DNA of 64,000 nt from Neorhodopirellula lusitana. GTDB taxonomy: Bacteria > Planctomycetota > Planctomycetia > Pirellulales > Pirellulaceae. The position numbers were made by a program, and so were the translations under genes. Shown in pieces: positions 35,088 to 44,200 of the stretch. The notes under the pieces were generated by a model, which was given only the letters and a program-made list of their open reading frames with translations, had not been told where the DNA came from and did no database searches. Position 1 is the first letter of the stretch. Every line of letters begins with the position of its first letter. The stretch is taken from NCBI RefSeq assembly GCF_900182915.1, contig NZ_FXUG01000021.1, positions 1-64,000 on the forward strand. The letters are read 5' to 3'.

Positions 35088-36081
35088 CGTGATTCCTTTG
35101 ATTCGAAGTTTAAACATGGGTATCAGAAGTGTTGTGGAGGTAAATTTGTAAAGTTAACGAGTGGTCAAATGGTTTAGAGGTAGAACGTGGTCAACGTTAA
35201 TCCTCCGTCATGGTTCCTTGAGGATCTCTCGAGTCCCCCGTTCGGAACGTTGGTGTTTAGCGAAACGAACGGTAGGTTTGGTAGCAATGGATGGTGAGTC
35301 CGCCGAAAAAATCGAAATCGCAAAAGTAGTTTTCAGCGACTGAAGTTTGCTTATCAAAATCGAAGATCGAGTTGGCATCGAAAGTCAACTTTGACGGCAT
35401 CACTCTTTCAGTAACGAACCCTCGCATCTGCGGCACCTGGCCATCAGCGACCAGATCACGCGAATCGAATGTTCGCCATTGAGCGTCGGGGCGAGCAGAG
35501 ATATTTCTCGATAACGCCGCGCGTCAACTATCTCTTTCGACTTCCCGTTCGTATGGGACGTCTTTGTAGATGACCGCGACTTGGGGAGCTTATATCGCCG
35601 GTGCGTGCTTCAACATTATCAGCAGCTCGTTGCTTTGCCGATTGTGAGTCGCGGGGCCCATGAAATTTCGATTTCGTCTCAGCGTCAATCCGCCACCGCC
35701 AGCCCTTGGGACAGACTCCAGAGCAAGTTCGCAGTTCATCGCAACGAACCCTGAATTGGCGAGACTTATCGGAGGGCAGACATCGCTGTCGTTTGCAAAC
35801 GGATCCTGCAAACAGGTTGCGACTGATCTTTGAGCGTTCTCGGCGGTCGTGGTGACTCTTAGCCGAACGGGGCAGTGATTCATGGTTTTCAAGAGGTTAT
35901 AAGTGACAAGGAGTGCCAAAATTACGTATGCCCCTTATGAATTAGCGTGACAATACGCTTCTTCAAAACTTGACTCTGCAGGTCGCAGAGTCCTTCGAAT
36001 CGCCTTGCTATGCCCTTGGCGTGGCGTTCGAATTGTGTCTCGCTGTTCTTCTTATCCAGCGTTTATGTTCGCGTTCGTGAA
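35088..36081. other. Nearly 1 kb without a supported gene
   Basis: A 109-residue open frame on the minus strand (35590-35919) is the longest candidate. It has no signal peptide, ribosome site or motif that I recognise, so it is not called. No hairpin or RNA gene stands out. The stretch separates the DUF1559 gene from the next minus-strand gene and may hold a decayed gene. Confidence 0.4.
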
Positions 36082-36651
36082 CTACGAAGGATTGTTGCGG
36101 ACAACTTCGACTTCGGTCGATTGAGAAACGCCTTCGGGTAATTGTTCAAGCGACAAACCAGGACGCAGCTCCTTCGCTTGCTCCGCATCGGGATAGATGG
36201 CTACGATCCAAAACCGAGTGCCAGCGGGAGTGCTGCCGTTCCCAAATCGAACAGACGAAACAAAGCGATTCCTTCCATCAGGCACGCAAACGCCTTGTAC
36301 CCACCAATCGTCATTGGCTTGAGTCGATCGAATCAAGATGACGGGGATTCTTTTGTTTAACGAAAAACACGTGACTGTATCGGCTCGTTTCACCTGACTG
36401 TTTTCTGTTGGACTTCGGATCAATTCAGGTAGCTTCGTATTCGAAACGACTCCTTCTAATTCAAATACCGTTTTCGGCTTTCCTAGAATGCCATCGGGTT
36501 TCTGAAGGGTGACCTCGATGACTCGTTCAACCGTCTGTTGATGTTGGGGCGTCAGCGACATTAACGCTGAAGTTTTCGCGTCGTCGCCCTGAGCCATGAC
36601 ACCGGGGATGGTGGCAAACAATGCGATGCCGACAAGATTAAAGATTTTCAT
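36082..36651 (-). CDS. Secreted protein of unknown function
   Basis: A 189-residue protein. A signal peptide (MKIFNLVGIALFATIPGVMAQ) is followed by a beta-rich part with the features DDWWVQGVCVPDGRNRFVS and FGNGSTPAGTRFWIVAIYP, a pattern of a compact domain with a Trp pair and two Cys overall (one in VTCFSL, one in VQGVC). I do not recognise the family. GGAGGAAC lies eight bases before the ATG, one of the best ribosome sites in the window. The start overlaps the stop of the frameshifted ORF upstream (AAAATGA), so the two were once a translationally coupled pair. Confidence 0.75.
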   Translation of the reverse strand: MKIFNLVGIALFATIPGVMAQGDDAKTSALMSLTPQHQQTVERVIEVTLQKPDGILGKPKTVFELEGVVSNTKLPELIRSPTENSQVKRADTVTCFSLNKRIPVILIRSTQANDDWWVQGVCVPDGRNRFVSSVRFGNGSTPAGTRFWIVAIYPDAEQAKELRPGLSLEQLPEGVSQSTEVEVVRNNPS

Positions 36652-36969
36652 TTTGTTGTTCCTCCAAAAGGGTCCTGCTTGGGTGATGTCTCGACGAGGG
36701 TGAAGGTATCAAAATTCTTCCCGTTCACCCCCCAAAAAGGCTGTGGCATCAGATTGATATTTCGACACGACGGTGGTCGAAACGAATGCGGTCGCTCTGC
36801 ACGATTGTTGGATCTTTTCGGTAACGCCACTTTCAACGAACAGATACTCCGTGCGCCCATTTTCGTTCGGACTACGCAGTTTGTATTGACTGCGCAGGGC
36901 AGACGCACCATGTCGTAGAGGGGACTTAACCCGTGCAACCAGGACTACTGTTGCAACAGTCAGTGACAT
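36648..36969 (-). pseudogene. Small ORF split by a frameshift at a homopolymer run, coupled to the secreted protein gene
   Basis: From ATG 36969 the frame begins MSLTVATVVLVARVKSPL and continues LFVESGVTEKIQQSC, VVSKYQSDATAFLGG, then stops at 36709. At the T5-G6 run (minus strand, 36726-36737 region) another frame takes over (GVNGKNFDTFTLVE, TSPKQDPFGGTTK) and ends in the AAAATGA that forms the next gene's start. A one-base slip at the run joins the two into about 105 residues. The frame upstream of 36969 also stays open, so the start is not certain. This is either a disabled gene, a sequencing error or a slippage-controlled gene. Confidence 0.45.
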
Positions 36970-37117
36970 TGCTATGTCGAGGCAAGTCAGAAGTTGCTTT
37001 TTCGCTTGGGCATTTTGCGAGAGCTAGCATTATTTGTGATCGACGTCAGTTGGATCACAGAGGGGCATGCGTACAGTTGAATGGGGCACATACACAATTC
37101 ATTCAAAGGGATAAGAC

Positions 37118-38398
37118 ATGCAATCACCAGGAAGCCAAGACACGTCGTGGAACAACGTTTCCGAATCGGAGTTTGGGGATACCTCGACGTCCGGACAAAC
37201 CGCCACGATCGATGGAAGCAGCCATTCGTCTCAATCGAGTTGGCAAGGAATTCGTCGAGCATCTCAGTGCAGGCCGCGAGGGCCCCACGCCACAACGCGC
37301 CCGCCAGCACCGATTACCCCAGTTCCCAAACGCCCCAAAGGCAGTCTGTTCACGGGTTCTCTGCTCATCTGTTTGTGCGCAGCAATGGGATATTTCCTCT
37401 GGGATTGGCAGCTGCGATACCAATCACATGGAGTCGTTCAGGGAAGAATCTTGAATGTCACGCCGCCCTGGGAAGGAAACGTGCTGACGTTGCAAGTGCG
37501 CGAAGGCGACTCGGTTCGACAAGGCCAAGTGTTATTAACAGTCACCAATATCGAGAAGGAGCAACGGATGGCCGAAGTCGCCGACGCCCTGAAACTTGCC
37601 CAAGCAACGTTAGAGGCGAAAGTCTCGGAAATGCGATGGCAATCGCAATTACGTGGTGACCGGAACCAGAAAGCGCTCGGCGAGTACTACGAAATGTGGG
37701 GTGATCTTTCAAATCAACGCACGCAACTGTTGCAGGCCGAAAGCGAATTGCAACGCTTGCGGGCGACGCGAGAAAAGAACGAGATGGCGGTACGCGTCAA
37801 AGACGTGGAAAATGCAAGTTTCCTTGTCGACGGACTGCGGGCAAAGATCGAGAAACAAACCGCTGCCGTATCGGAAATGAAAAAGCGAGTTGAGATTTAC
37901 GATCAATTTGCAGACGACGCGTCGGCAACGATTCAGCCCGCAATACTGAACATCAGTAATCTTCAAGCGGAATTGGTTCGACTGCGAGAAGTTGTCCAAC
38001 AGGGGCAAATCTGTTCGCCAGTGAACGGAACGGTCGTGAAGGTACGGCGATATGCAGGCGACTACGCGAATGTCTCGGAAACCGTCATGGAGATTTTGGA
38101 AGACGCCACGATCGAACCGGTTTTGTATTTCTCGCAGGACAACGCGGACCAAATGCGGGTCGGAGACGAAGTGGAAATCGATGTTCGACCAGGCCAGGAA
38201 CGCCTTCGCTGTCGCATCACACGTGTCGGTGAACAATTGGAATACGCTCCACCAAACATCGAACGGTACTACCGCAAGAATGAAAAACTCTTGCCGGTCT
38301 ATCTTCAGCCTTACGAAGCCAAGGGCGTTGATTCGCTACTGTACCTGGGCAGCGAAATTCATCTTCCACGCTTTTCGTTTGCGACAGCGAATCCATAG
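37118..38398 (+). CDS. HlyD-family membrane fusion protein
   Basis: A 426-residue protein. A Ser/Pro-rich cytoplasmic segment of about 72 residues is followed by one helix (GSLFTGSLLICLCAAMGYFLW). Then comes the first lipoyl-like half (GVVQGRILNVTPPWEGNVLTLQVREGDSVRQGQVLLTV in pieces), a long coiled coil (residues about 140-280, rich in Glu/Lys/Ala/Arg with heptads), the second half (QICSPVNGTVVKVRRYAGDYANVSE) and a beta-barrel (VGDEVEIDVRPGQERLRCRI). AAAGGGATAAG before ATG 37118 gives a normal ribosome site. It is the first gene of a plus-strand set with the TackOD1 and GT2 genes and faces a TolC-like gene, so it may bridge inner and outer membranes in glycan export. Confidence 0.88.
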   Translation: MQSPGSQDTSWNNVSESEFGDTSTSGQTATIDGSSHSSQSSWQGIRRASQCRPRGPHATTRPPAPITPVPKRPKGSLFTGSLLICLCAAMGYFLWDWQLRYQSHGVVQGRILNVTPPWEGNVLTLQVREGDSVRQGQVLLTVTNIEKEQRMAEVADALKLAQATLEAKVSEMRWQSQLRGDRNQKALGEYYEMWGDLSNQRTQLLQAESELQRLRATREKNEMAVRVKDVENASFLVDGLRAKIEKQTAAVSEMKKRVEIYDQFADDASATIQPAILNISNLQAELVRLREVVQQGQICSPVNGTVVKVRRYAGDYANVSETVMEILEDATIEPVLYFSQDNADQMRVGDEVEIDVRPGQERLRCRITRVGEQLEYAPPNIERYYRKNEKLLPVYLQPYEAKGVDSLLYLGSEIHLPRFSFATANP

Positions 38399-38568
38399 GA
38401 CTCGCTTATGTCGGGTGGATGAAGCGACATCCCTGCTGATTGTGGGACTCGTTGATTCGCCCCCATCGCTCGCAATGACTAAATGAATGACGTAGCGGCT
38501 TTCCAATCGTCCTATCGATGATGCCGTGTCCACGCTGCCAACTCTTATAACAATATCAAAGGAAAATA

Positions 38569-39552
38569 ATGCAAACCTCTATTGATCAGCCAAGACATTC
38601 CATTCCCAAACGCGCGGGAGAAGCACTACCGGATAAAACGGAGTTGCTGTTAGGCGGGACTTTTTATGCCTTGGGTTCCTCTGCGTTCTCGGACCCGAAT
38701 GAACCGCTAAAAGCTCCACACTTCCCGATAGCCCATGAGCATGACGGCGATGAACTCGACGAGTCGCGGTATGCGTTGACTCGGGGAGTCTTTGCCATCC
38801 CAATCATGCACGACAACTCCCCCGACGCGGGAAACTCAGCCGAAGGGTTGACGATTGCACTCAGCCACGACGGCGCGACCTTCGAGTTGGCCACAACAAC
38901 ACGACCAGCGACTGCGAAATGGTTGTTGGGAATCGAAGACGACAACGGCCAATTGGGGTTTAAAACGGTGGTTGCGAAATCTGTCTCGCAAGCCGGATTG
39001 GGGCTTCGTGTTTCAGCGGCATTCGTCGCTCCGGTCGACGATCCTCTGTCGGACGATAACTTGACACCGATGCTGAACAAGCAGGACCTCACTTTTCACA
39101 CCAAACTGCCACAGATTGTGTTGAATCAGTGGGTGTCATTGGGCGTGCTCAAGCCGCAATTGATCGACCGTGTTCTGGTTTGTCGATCCTGCGGTTCATT
39201 GCCGACACTTCGACGCGGATGTCGAAACTGCGGATCCGTCGAAGTGAAATCCCAACGATTGATTCACCACTTCGCATGTGCGCACGTCGATCACGTCAGC
39301 AGCTTCGATCGGGGTACGGAACTGGCATGTCCGAAATGTCTTGGAAAAGATTTGGTCGTGGGTTCGGACTTCGAATACCTCGCCGGCCCATTGCAGTGTC
39401 CCGAGTGCCAATGGTCCGACACAGAGCTCTTAACGATCGCACGGTGCGGTAACTGTGGCGACGAATGTTCATTAGACCAAACCGTTGAAAAGGAAATGGT
39501 GCAATATCGTGTTAAACGACTGGAATCATTGGCTCTCGTCACTGCAAACTGA
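38569..39552 (+). CDS. Cysteine-rich TackOD1-like zinc protein
   Basis: A 327-residue soluble protein. Residues 1-185 are an uncharacterised alpha/beta part. Residues 200-300 have at least six CxxC-type pairs or single ligands (Cys205/208, 218/221, 237, 254/257, 277/280, 293/296), around the signature LIHHFACAHVDHVSSFDRG. This order (CRSCG, CRNCG, HHFAC, CPKC) matches the Thaumarchaeal output domain TackOD1, described as a zinc-ribbon output domain of signalling proteins. AAAGGAAA precedes ATG 38569. It sits between the HlyD and GT2 genes and its last 44 bases overlap the GT2 start, so it is a candidate regulator or partner of that synthase. Confidence 0.75.
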   Translation: MQTSIDQPRHSIPKRAGEALPDKTELLLGGTFYALGSSAFSDPNEPLKAPHFPIAHEHDGDELDESRYALTRGVFAIPIMHDNSPDAGNSAEGLTIALSHDGATFELATTTRPATAKWLLGIEDDNGQLGFKTVVAKSVSQAGLGLRVSAAFVAPVDDPLSDDNLTPMLNKQDLTFHTKLPQIVLNQWVSLGVLKPQLIDRVLVCRSCGSLPTLRRGCRNCGSVEVKSQRLIHHFACAHVDHVSSFDRGTELACPKCLGKDLVVGSDFEYLAGPLQCPECQWSDTELLTIARCGNCGDECSLDQTVEKEMVQYRVKRLESLALVTAN

Positions 39553-40792
39553 CCAATGGCTGTTCGCTCTGCTGCCGTTGCTATTGTTTGATGGCCTTCG
39601 ATACTCGTTAGGTTCGCTGGCTATTTGGCTGTATGATTTCGCTCGTGAAGTCGGCATCACGCTACTGGGCAACCGGAAAGAGCCGCGGTTCGGATATTGC
39701 CCATCCGTGTGTGTCGTTATCGCCGGCTTGAACGAAGCCGAAACTTTGCCGCATACGCTACGGTCAGTTTGGAACAGCTATCCGCAGTTGGAAATCATCG
39801 TGGTCGATGACGGATCGCGTGACGCGATGAGCAGGGTGGCTACGGACTTTGCGCGTGACCACGCGGGTGTGACTGTCTTGAAGAAAAATAATCGCGGCGG
39901 TAAATCGTCGGCGCTCAACTTCGCTTTGCCGTTCACAACCGCCGAGATTCTTGTCGGTGTTGATAGCGACTCGCATGTGGGCGAAAACGCGATTTGGGAA
40001 ATAGTCCAACCGTTTGCTAACGCAGAAGTAGGCGCGGTGTCTGCCGCTGTGGTGGCTCGCAATACGCACGCCAGTTTAGTATCGAGGTTGCAAGCATTGG
40101 AGTATTTGGGATCCATCTTTTTAGGACGTCTACTGTCTGATCGTTTCGGAACATTGGGAATCGTCTCGGGAGCGTTTGGCGCATTCCGTCGCGATGCTTT
40201 GTCGCGAACAGGTGGATGGGACGTTGGACCAGGCGAAGACGGAGACTTGACACTCCGGATACGAAAGTCGGGCTATCAGGTTGCGTTTGCGCCCTATGCC
40301 CAGTGTTTTACAAATGTCCCGACGGCCGCGATGTCATTAATCAAGCAACGTCGGCGTTGGGAGTGGGCGCTAATCACACTCGAATGCCGCAAGCATGTGG
40401 ATTTAGCTAATCCGTTGTCCAAGAACTTCTGCATCAACAACCTCACCATGCTAATGGATCGCTGGACTTTCAATCTGGCTCTGCAGTTTGGCTTCTGGGC
40501 ATACATGGGATGGCTGTGCGTTCACGCTAACAACGATACATGGAAGCTGTTCTTTCTGTATTACCTGGTTTTCGTGGCTATGAATGTGATTCAAATAGCC
40601 GTCGTGCTGTACTATTCCAACGACCGTCGTCGTGACTTAAGCGCTGGTTTCGCCATACCATTGATGCCCCTGTATCAAGTTGCGTTACGAGCGGTGATGT
40701 TCTACGGCATTCTTGAAGAACTATTCTTCCGTAGCTCGCACCACGATAACTTTGTTCCGGAGCATGTTCGTCGAACGACGTGGCATTGGTAA
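39509..40792 (+). CDS. Family 2 processive-type glycosyltransferase
   Basis: A 427-residue membrane enzyme. An N-terminal helix pair (LFALLPLLLFDGLRYSLGSLAIWLYDF) precedes the GT-A domain: VVIAGLNEAETLPHTLRSV, the nucleotide site VVDDGSRD, the metal site GVDSDSH, the acceptor/catalytic site GPGEDGDLTLRIRKSGY and the QxxRW motif (KQRRRWEW). C-terminal helices (FNLALQFGFWAYMGWLC; LFFLYYLVFVAMNVIQIAVVLYY) follow. This is the layout of PgaC, NodC, Alg8 and cellulose-synthase-like enzymes that build and push out a beta-linked chain. The start is uncertain: GTG at 39509 is used (AAAGGAAA is 12 bases upstream); TTG at 39485 adds eight residues. Either way it overlaps the TackOD1 gene. Confidence 0.85.
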   Translation: MLNDWNHWLSSLQTDQWLFALLPLLLFDGLRYSLGSLAIWLYDFAREVGITLLGNRKEPRFGYCPSVCVVIAGLNEAETLPHTLRSVWNSYPQLEIIVVDDGSRDAMSRVATDFARDHAGVTVLKKNNRGGKSSALNFALPFTTAEILVGVDSDSHVGENAIWEIVQPFANAEVGAVSAAVVARNTHASLVSRLQALEYLGSIFLGRLLSDRFGTLGIVSGAFGAFRRDALSRTGGWDVGPGEDGDLTLRIRKSGYQVAFAPYAQCFTNVPTAAMSLIKQRRRWEWALITLECRKHVDLANPLSKNFCINNLTMLMDRWTFNLALQFGFWAYMGWLCVHANNDTWKLFFLYYLVFVAMNVIQIAVVLYYSNDRRRDLSAGFAIPLMPLYQVALRAVMFYGILEELFFRSSHHDNFVPEHVRRTTWHW

Positions 40793-40801
40793 TGATGCTT
40801 C

Positions 40802-42709
40802 TCAATGCGTCAAACTATCACCTTCGTCAGTTGAGATCGATTCCGTGATTTGGACCGATGTGATCTCACTGGCGAGTTGGCAGGTTGGCACGGGATCGAT
40901 GGCATTGGATTGATAAAAGACGTCCAGGTAAGTCAGATAGGTTCCGCGTGCGTAGTGGACCAAGGCAACCGCGATCGAGTGTTCGACTTGCGACCGGGCC
41001 AATGCTGTTTCGGCCTCGACGGCGCGTTGGATCGCAATGTTGACGAATTCCAGCGGAAAGTCGACTACCTGATACTTTTCACGTACGGCCGCCACACGTT
41101 GACGCGCCGCATCAACGCGATCTTGATTGATACCGCTGGTCGCGAACGCTCGTTGCTGTTCAGCAAATGCTGCGTCCAGTTCAATGGCGATTTGACGTTC
41201 TTGCTCGAAATAGATTGCCTTTTCTCGCATCAATTGAAACTGAGCATTACGTACAGCCGAATGGCCACGTCGAAAACCGACTGGCGATTTCCATTCCAAC
41301 CCAACGGCCCAATCTTGCAAATCGCCGCGAAGCAGGTCCGAGTACGCGCCACTGTTGGCCTCATTGGTCGATCCGAACAATTCCTCGCCAAAGCCGTGCA
41401 TACGATATCGTCCAATTAGATCGACCTGCGGCTGCAGGAAGTTTCGGGCAGCGACAAGTTCACATTCATGCTTTGTAATGTTCAGTTTCTGAGACTGCAA
41501 TTCAATGTTGTTCTGCAGTGCGAAAGCAAGCGAACTTGGACGGTCGAAAATGACCTCACTTTGAATTGTTGCATCGATAGGACGAATCAGCTTGCCATCG
41601 TAAAATGGAATTCCAATTAGAAATCGCAAGCGACGTTCGGCTGCCAGCAAGCCGGTGTCAAACCTGACTGAGCTATCTTGCGCCGCGTTGGAAGCAGCCA
41701 GACCGTCGGCGCGGCCGACGAAAGCGTTTTCGACCTCGGTGACCCAGGCATAGTAGCGTTCGCGAGCAAGGGCTTCTTCGGCGCCATCGGCATCGCCTGT
41801 TTCAAGTCGAGCCTGCACGATGCGCCATGTTGCCAATGCCGCGTCACGTCCTTGTACCTTCGCCTCTAAATTGCGATAGGAAAGCGATAGTTCCCAGTAC
41901 GCGCGTTCCACGTTGAGTAGCAAGTCGCGGACGGCGGCTTTAAAATCGGTAATTTCAATGCGAGTGTTGATTTGGGCAATCCGCACCCCTCGGTAGTTTC
42001 CCGGTGTGGAACCGGGACCCGCAATCTGATTGAACGCGCGTCCGGCACCTTGTTTCAAAGGATGACGAATTTCGCCCTGAAAACCACCTGTATAGCTCTG
42101 TGAAAATCGATTGAGAGGTGAATTGTTGCGATCAAAATCCGTTAGGTTGCCTAGCTTAAGCTGGGTCCCGTTTCGAGTAATCTTTGAGACCGAAACATCG
42201 AACAGTCCGTAGTTCACGCGTGGATCTCGGGTGCCCTGACCCTCGATCGTATTGTTCAACGTCTGCTCCGTTCTGCCGTAAAGCAAGCTCGAGGCAAGTT
42301 GGGCGTCAAAGTCGCTTAGGGCAGCCTGAACTCCAAGCTGGGGATCTGTTTTAACGATCACTGGATCGAAGGCTGTCGAAACGCTTTCCGGGTCGGAAAC
42401 GACTGCCCCGCCGATGTCGCGAATTACCTGGCTTCGTTCCAAGGTCATCTGAATGACCGCATCAAGCGTGAGTTCCCATTCCTCCCGTTCCTCTGGGGGC
42501 AATTGCACATCGCAAATGGGAATAGGCTCGTCCGAAACGCAAGTGTATTTGACTTCCGTCCACTTGGGATCCAGTAGCGCGGTCGAGACTCGGTCAGTTG
42601 CAGGAATATGTCTGGCCTGACTGATCTTGTGCGAACGCATCCCGCACCCTGCCAGCAACCAGACGTAACCGACGAAAATGAGACCACATATCTTCATTGA
42701 CAAATTCAT
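40802..42709 (-). CDS. TolC-family outer-membrane lipoprotein
   Basis: A 635-residue protein with a lipoprotein signal (MKICGLIFVGYVWLLAGCG; the Cys begins the mature protein). The rest has the TolC pattern: long helices with Ala/Glu/Arg heptads (RDLLLNVERAYWELSLSYRNLEAK; RQRVAAVREKYQVVDFPLEFVNIAIQRAVEAETAL in pieces) alternating with strands (DAQLASSLLYGRTEQTLNN; GGFQGEIRHPLKQGAGRAFN). A second repeat lies in the C-terminal half. It would give the outer-membrane channel. It is convergent with the GT2 gene (nine bases between stops). ATG 42709 gives a short leader; ATG 42697 is also possible. Confidence 0.85.
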   Translation of the reverse strand: MNLSMKICGLIFVGYVWLLAGCGMRSHKISQARHIPATDRVSTALLDPKWTEVKYTCVSDEPIPICDVQLPPEEREEWELTLDAVIQMTLERSQVIRDIGGAVVSDPESVSTAFDPVIVKTDPQLGVQAALSDFDAQLASSLLYGRTEQTLNNTIEGQGTRDPRVNYGLFDVSVSKITRNGTQLKLGNLTDFDRNNSPLNRFSQSYTGGFQGEIRHPLKQGAGRAFNQIAGPGSTPGNYRGVRIAQINTRIEITDFKAAVRDLLLNVERAYWELSLSYRNLEAKVQGRDAALATWRIVQARLETGDADGAEEALARERYYAWVTEVENAFVGRADGLAASNAAQDSSVRFDTGLLAAERRLRFLIGIPFYDGKLIRPIDATIQSEVIFDRPSSLAFALQNNIELQSQKLNITKHECELVAARNFLQPQVDLIGRYRMHGFGEELFGSTNEANSGAYSDLLRGDLQDWAVGLEWKSPVGFRRGHSAVRNAQFQLMREKAIYFEQERQIAIELDAAFAEQQRAFATSGINQDRVDAARQRVAAVREKYQVVDFPLEFVNIAIQRAVEAETALARSQVEHSIAVALVHYARGTYLTYLDVFYQSNAIDPVPTCQLASEITSVQITESISTDEGDSLTH

Positions 42710-43100
42710 AACACCCTGAATTCGTAAAACGGAAATGATGCCCCAACACAGCAATCTGTCGTCCTCGAACCACACCGGACACCAATTTGATCACGCCCCC
42801 CATCTTTACAGGCAAAGGCGTCAAATCCGTTGCAAACCAATGCGTTCTCAGATGAGATGACCTTGAGTGTTACCGGTTGAAGAGGTAGTGCAGGTTGTAA
42901 AGTCGATGTGGCAGTGAATTTCTGAACACATCATTTGAGGACTCTTGCAGCGCAGGTAATTCATCTGCGGGAACTCTTCTTGATTCTCATCGGTGTCAGT
43001 CATGGTAAGCATTCAGCTGACCTGCAACCCAAAAACCGAGCCACGCAAAGTGAGAAAATCGGACTAGAATCTGGTCGGCTTTTCCCAAGAGAAACCGCCG
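42710..43100. other. Intergenic region between the TolC-like gene and the IS3 relic
   Basis: About 390 bases with no gene. It must carry the promoter of the TolC-like gene and probably the left end of the IS3 relic. I could not pick out a clear terminal inverted repeat. Confidence 0.35.
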
Positions 43101-43271
43101 TTGAAGAAGTCCAAATTCACTGACCAACAGATCGCTTTCGCGTCGAAGCAGGCAGAGGCCGGAACGCCGATTGAAGAGGTCTGCCGCAAGCTAGGCATCA
43201 ACCAGCAGACCGTTTACCGCTGGAAGAAGAAGTTCGCCGGACTTTGCACTGAAGTCTTGCTAACGAATTAG
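43101..43271 (+). pseudogene. IS3 orfA fragment (helix-turn-helix transposase subunit)
   Basis: From TTG 43101 the frame reads KKSKFTDQQIAFASKQAEAG, then TPIEEVCRKLGINQQTVYRWKKKFAGL, the HTH part of IS3 OrfA (PF01527-type). A stop follows at 43269 after 56 codons, so the usual leucine-zipper end of an ~88-residue OrfA is missing. It seems joined to orfB sequence by a deletion. Confidence 0.7.
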
Positions 43272-43345
43272 TGAGCGTCGAGCTTTCAGTTTGGTGGCTT
43301 GGCTTGTTCAAGTCATCGTTACCAATCCACGAAGGATGCACAGGC

Positions 43346-44106
43346 CTCGCTACGAATGCGTTTGAAAGGACTCGAGTCCACTACGGCTATCGACGATTGC
43401 ACATCTTGCTTCGTCGAGAACGTTGGGATGTCAACGCGAAGCAAATCGATCTGCTTTACCGCGAGGAAAAGCTAAGTTTGCGAACAAAGACGCCTAACGA
43501 CGTGTCGCCTGTCGAACCCGTGTCGACCGCCCAGATGCTACTCACATTAACAACTGTTGAGCAGCATTTAACAAAAGCGGATTTCATGCTTCGTCGAAAT
43601 CTCAATGATCTCTTCGACGGCCGCCAACTTCGTCTGTTGACGATAGTCGATCACTTTACCCGCGAGAGTCTTGCTATCGAGTTCGGTCAGCGGATGCGAT
43701 GTCGTCGCCGTTTTGGATCGTCTGGCTTGCGATCGAAAACTGCCTCAGTCGATCCGTGTCGACAACGGTCCCGAGTTCACATCGAAAGTTTGGGATCCGT
43801 GGGCGCATGCCAATGGCGTGACGCTCGAATTCAGTAGGCCCGGAAAACCGACGGATAACGCTTTTATCGAATCCTTCAATAGAAGCGTTCACGCCGAATG
43901 TCTCAACGTAAATTGGTTCTTGTCGCATGACGACGCAAAGGAGAAGACTGCGTCTGGCGTGTTGACTACAACGAACATCGACCCCACAGCGTTTTGGGCA
44001 ACCTGGTCCCAATGATTTCGCTTCATCTGGCCGGGCGTGCCCGGCCAGACGAAGCTTGGTTTTTCTCACTGCGGTTGGCACAGAAAAGGGAAGCAGGTCA
44101 GCCACA
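43346..44106 (+). pseudogene. IS3 orfB (DDE integrase) in several frames
   Basis: The first frame reads RVHYGYRRLHILLRRERWDVN and TIVDHFTRESLAIEFGQ. A shift near 43690 leads to RLACDRKLPQSIRVDNGPEFTS, RPGKPTDNAFIESFNRSVHAE. A further shift near 43945 leads to WRVDYNEHRPHSVLGNLVP and then the ISLHLAGRARPDEA tail. These are the rve/DDE segments of an IS3 transposase in correct order, so the gene is broken by at least two frameshifts. Confidence 0.75.
44020..44055. repeat. 36-bp near-perfect palindrome, second copy
   Basis: The same 36-base hairpin as at 15-50 with two changes from perfect symmetry (T at the centre and C near the end). It lies within the transposase tail and is flanked by the same GATTTC on the left and a similar TTTTCTCAC on the right. 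Confidence 0.75.
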
Positions 44107-44200
44107 ACGGTGCAACGACTGCTCTTTTGACAAGGTCAACAATTCATCTTCCATCGATGGATCCTTGTCAATCAACTCCAGCGCCAACTGCGGAGGTACG

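Larger units (their letters stand above)
43101..44106 (+). mobile_element. Decayed IS3-family insertion sequence
   Basis: An orfA fragment, a gap, and orfB pieces in at least three frames lie in order on the plus strand, with the 36-bp palindromic tail at 44020-44055. The DDE residues can still be found (IVDHF, DNGPEF, ESFN). Frameshifts and a deletion between orfA and orfB make it inactive. Terminal inverted repeats were not identified, so the ends are approximate. Confidence 0.75.

Noticed and set aside
35590-35919. A 109-codon open frame on the minus strand
   Set aside because: No ribosome site, signal peptide or known motif; kept only as a note on the gene-poor stretch.
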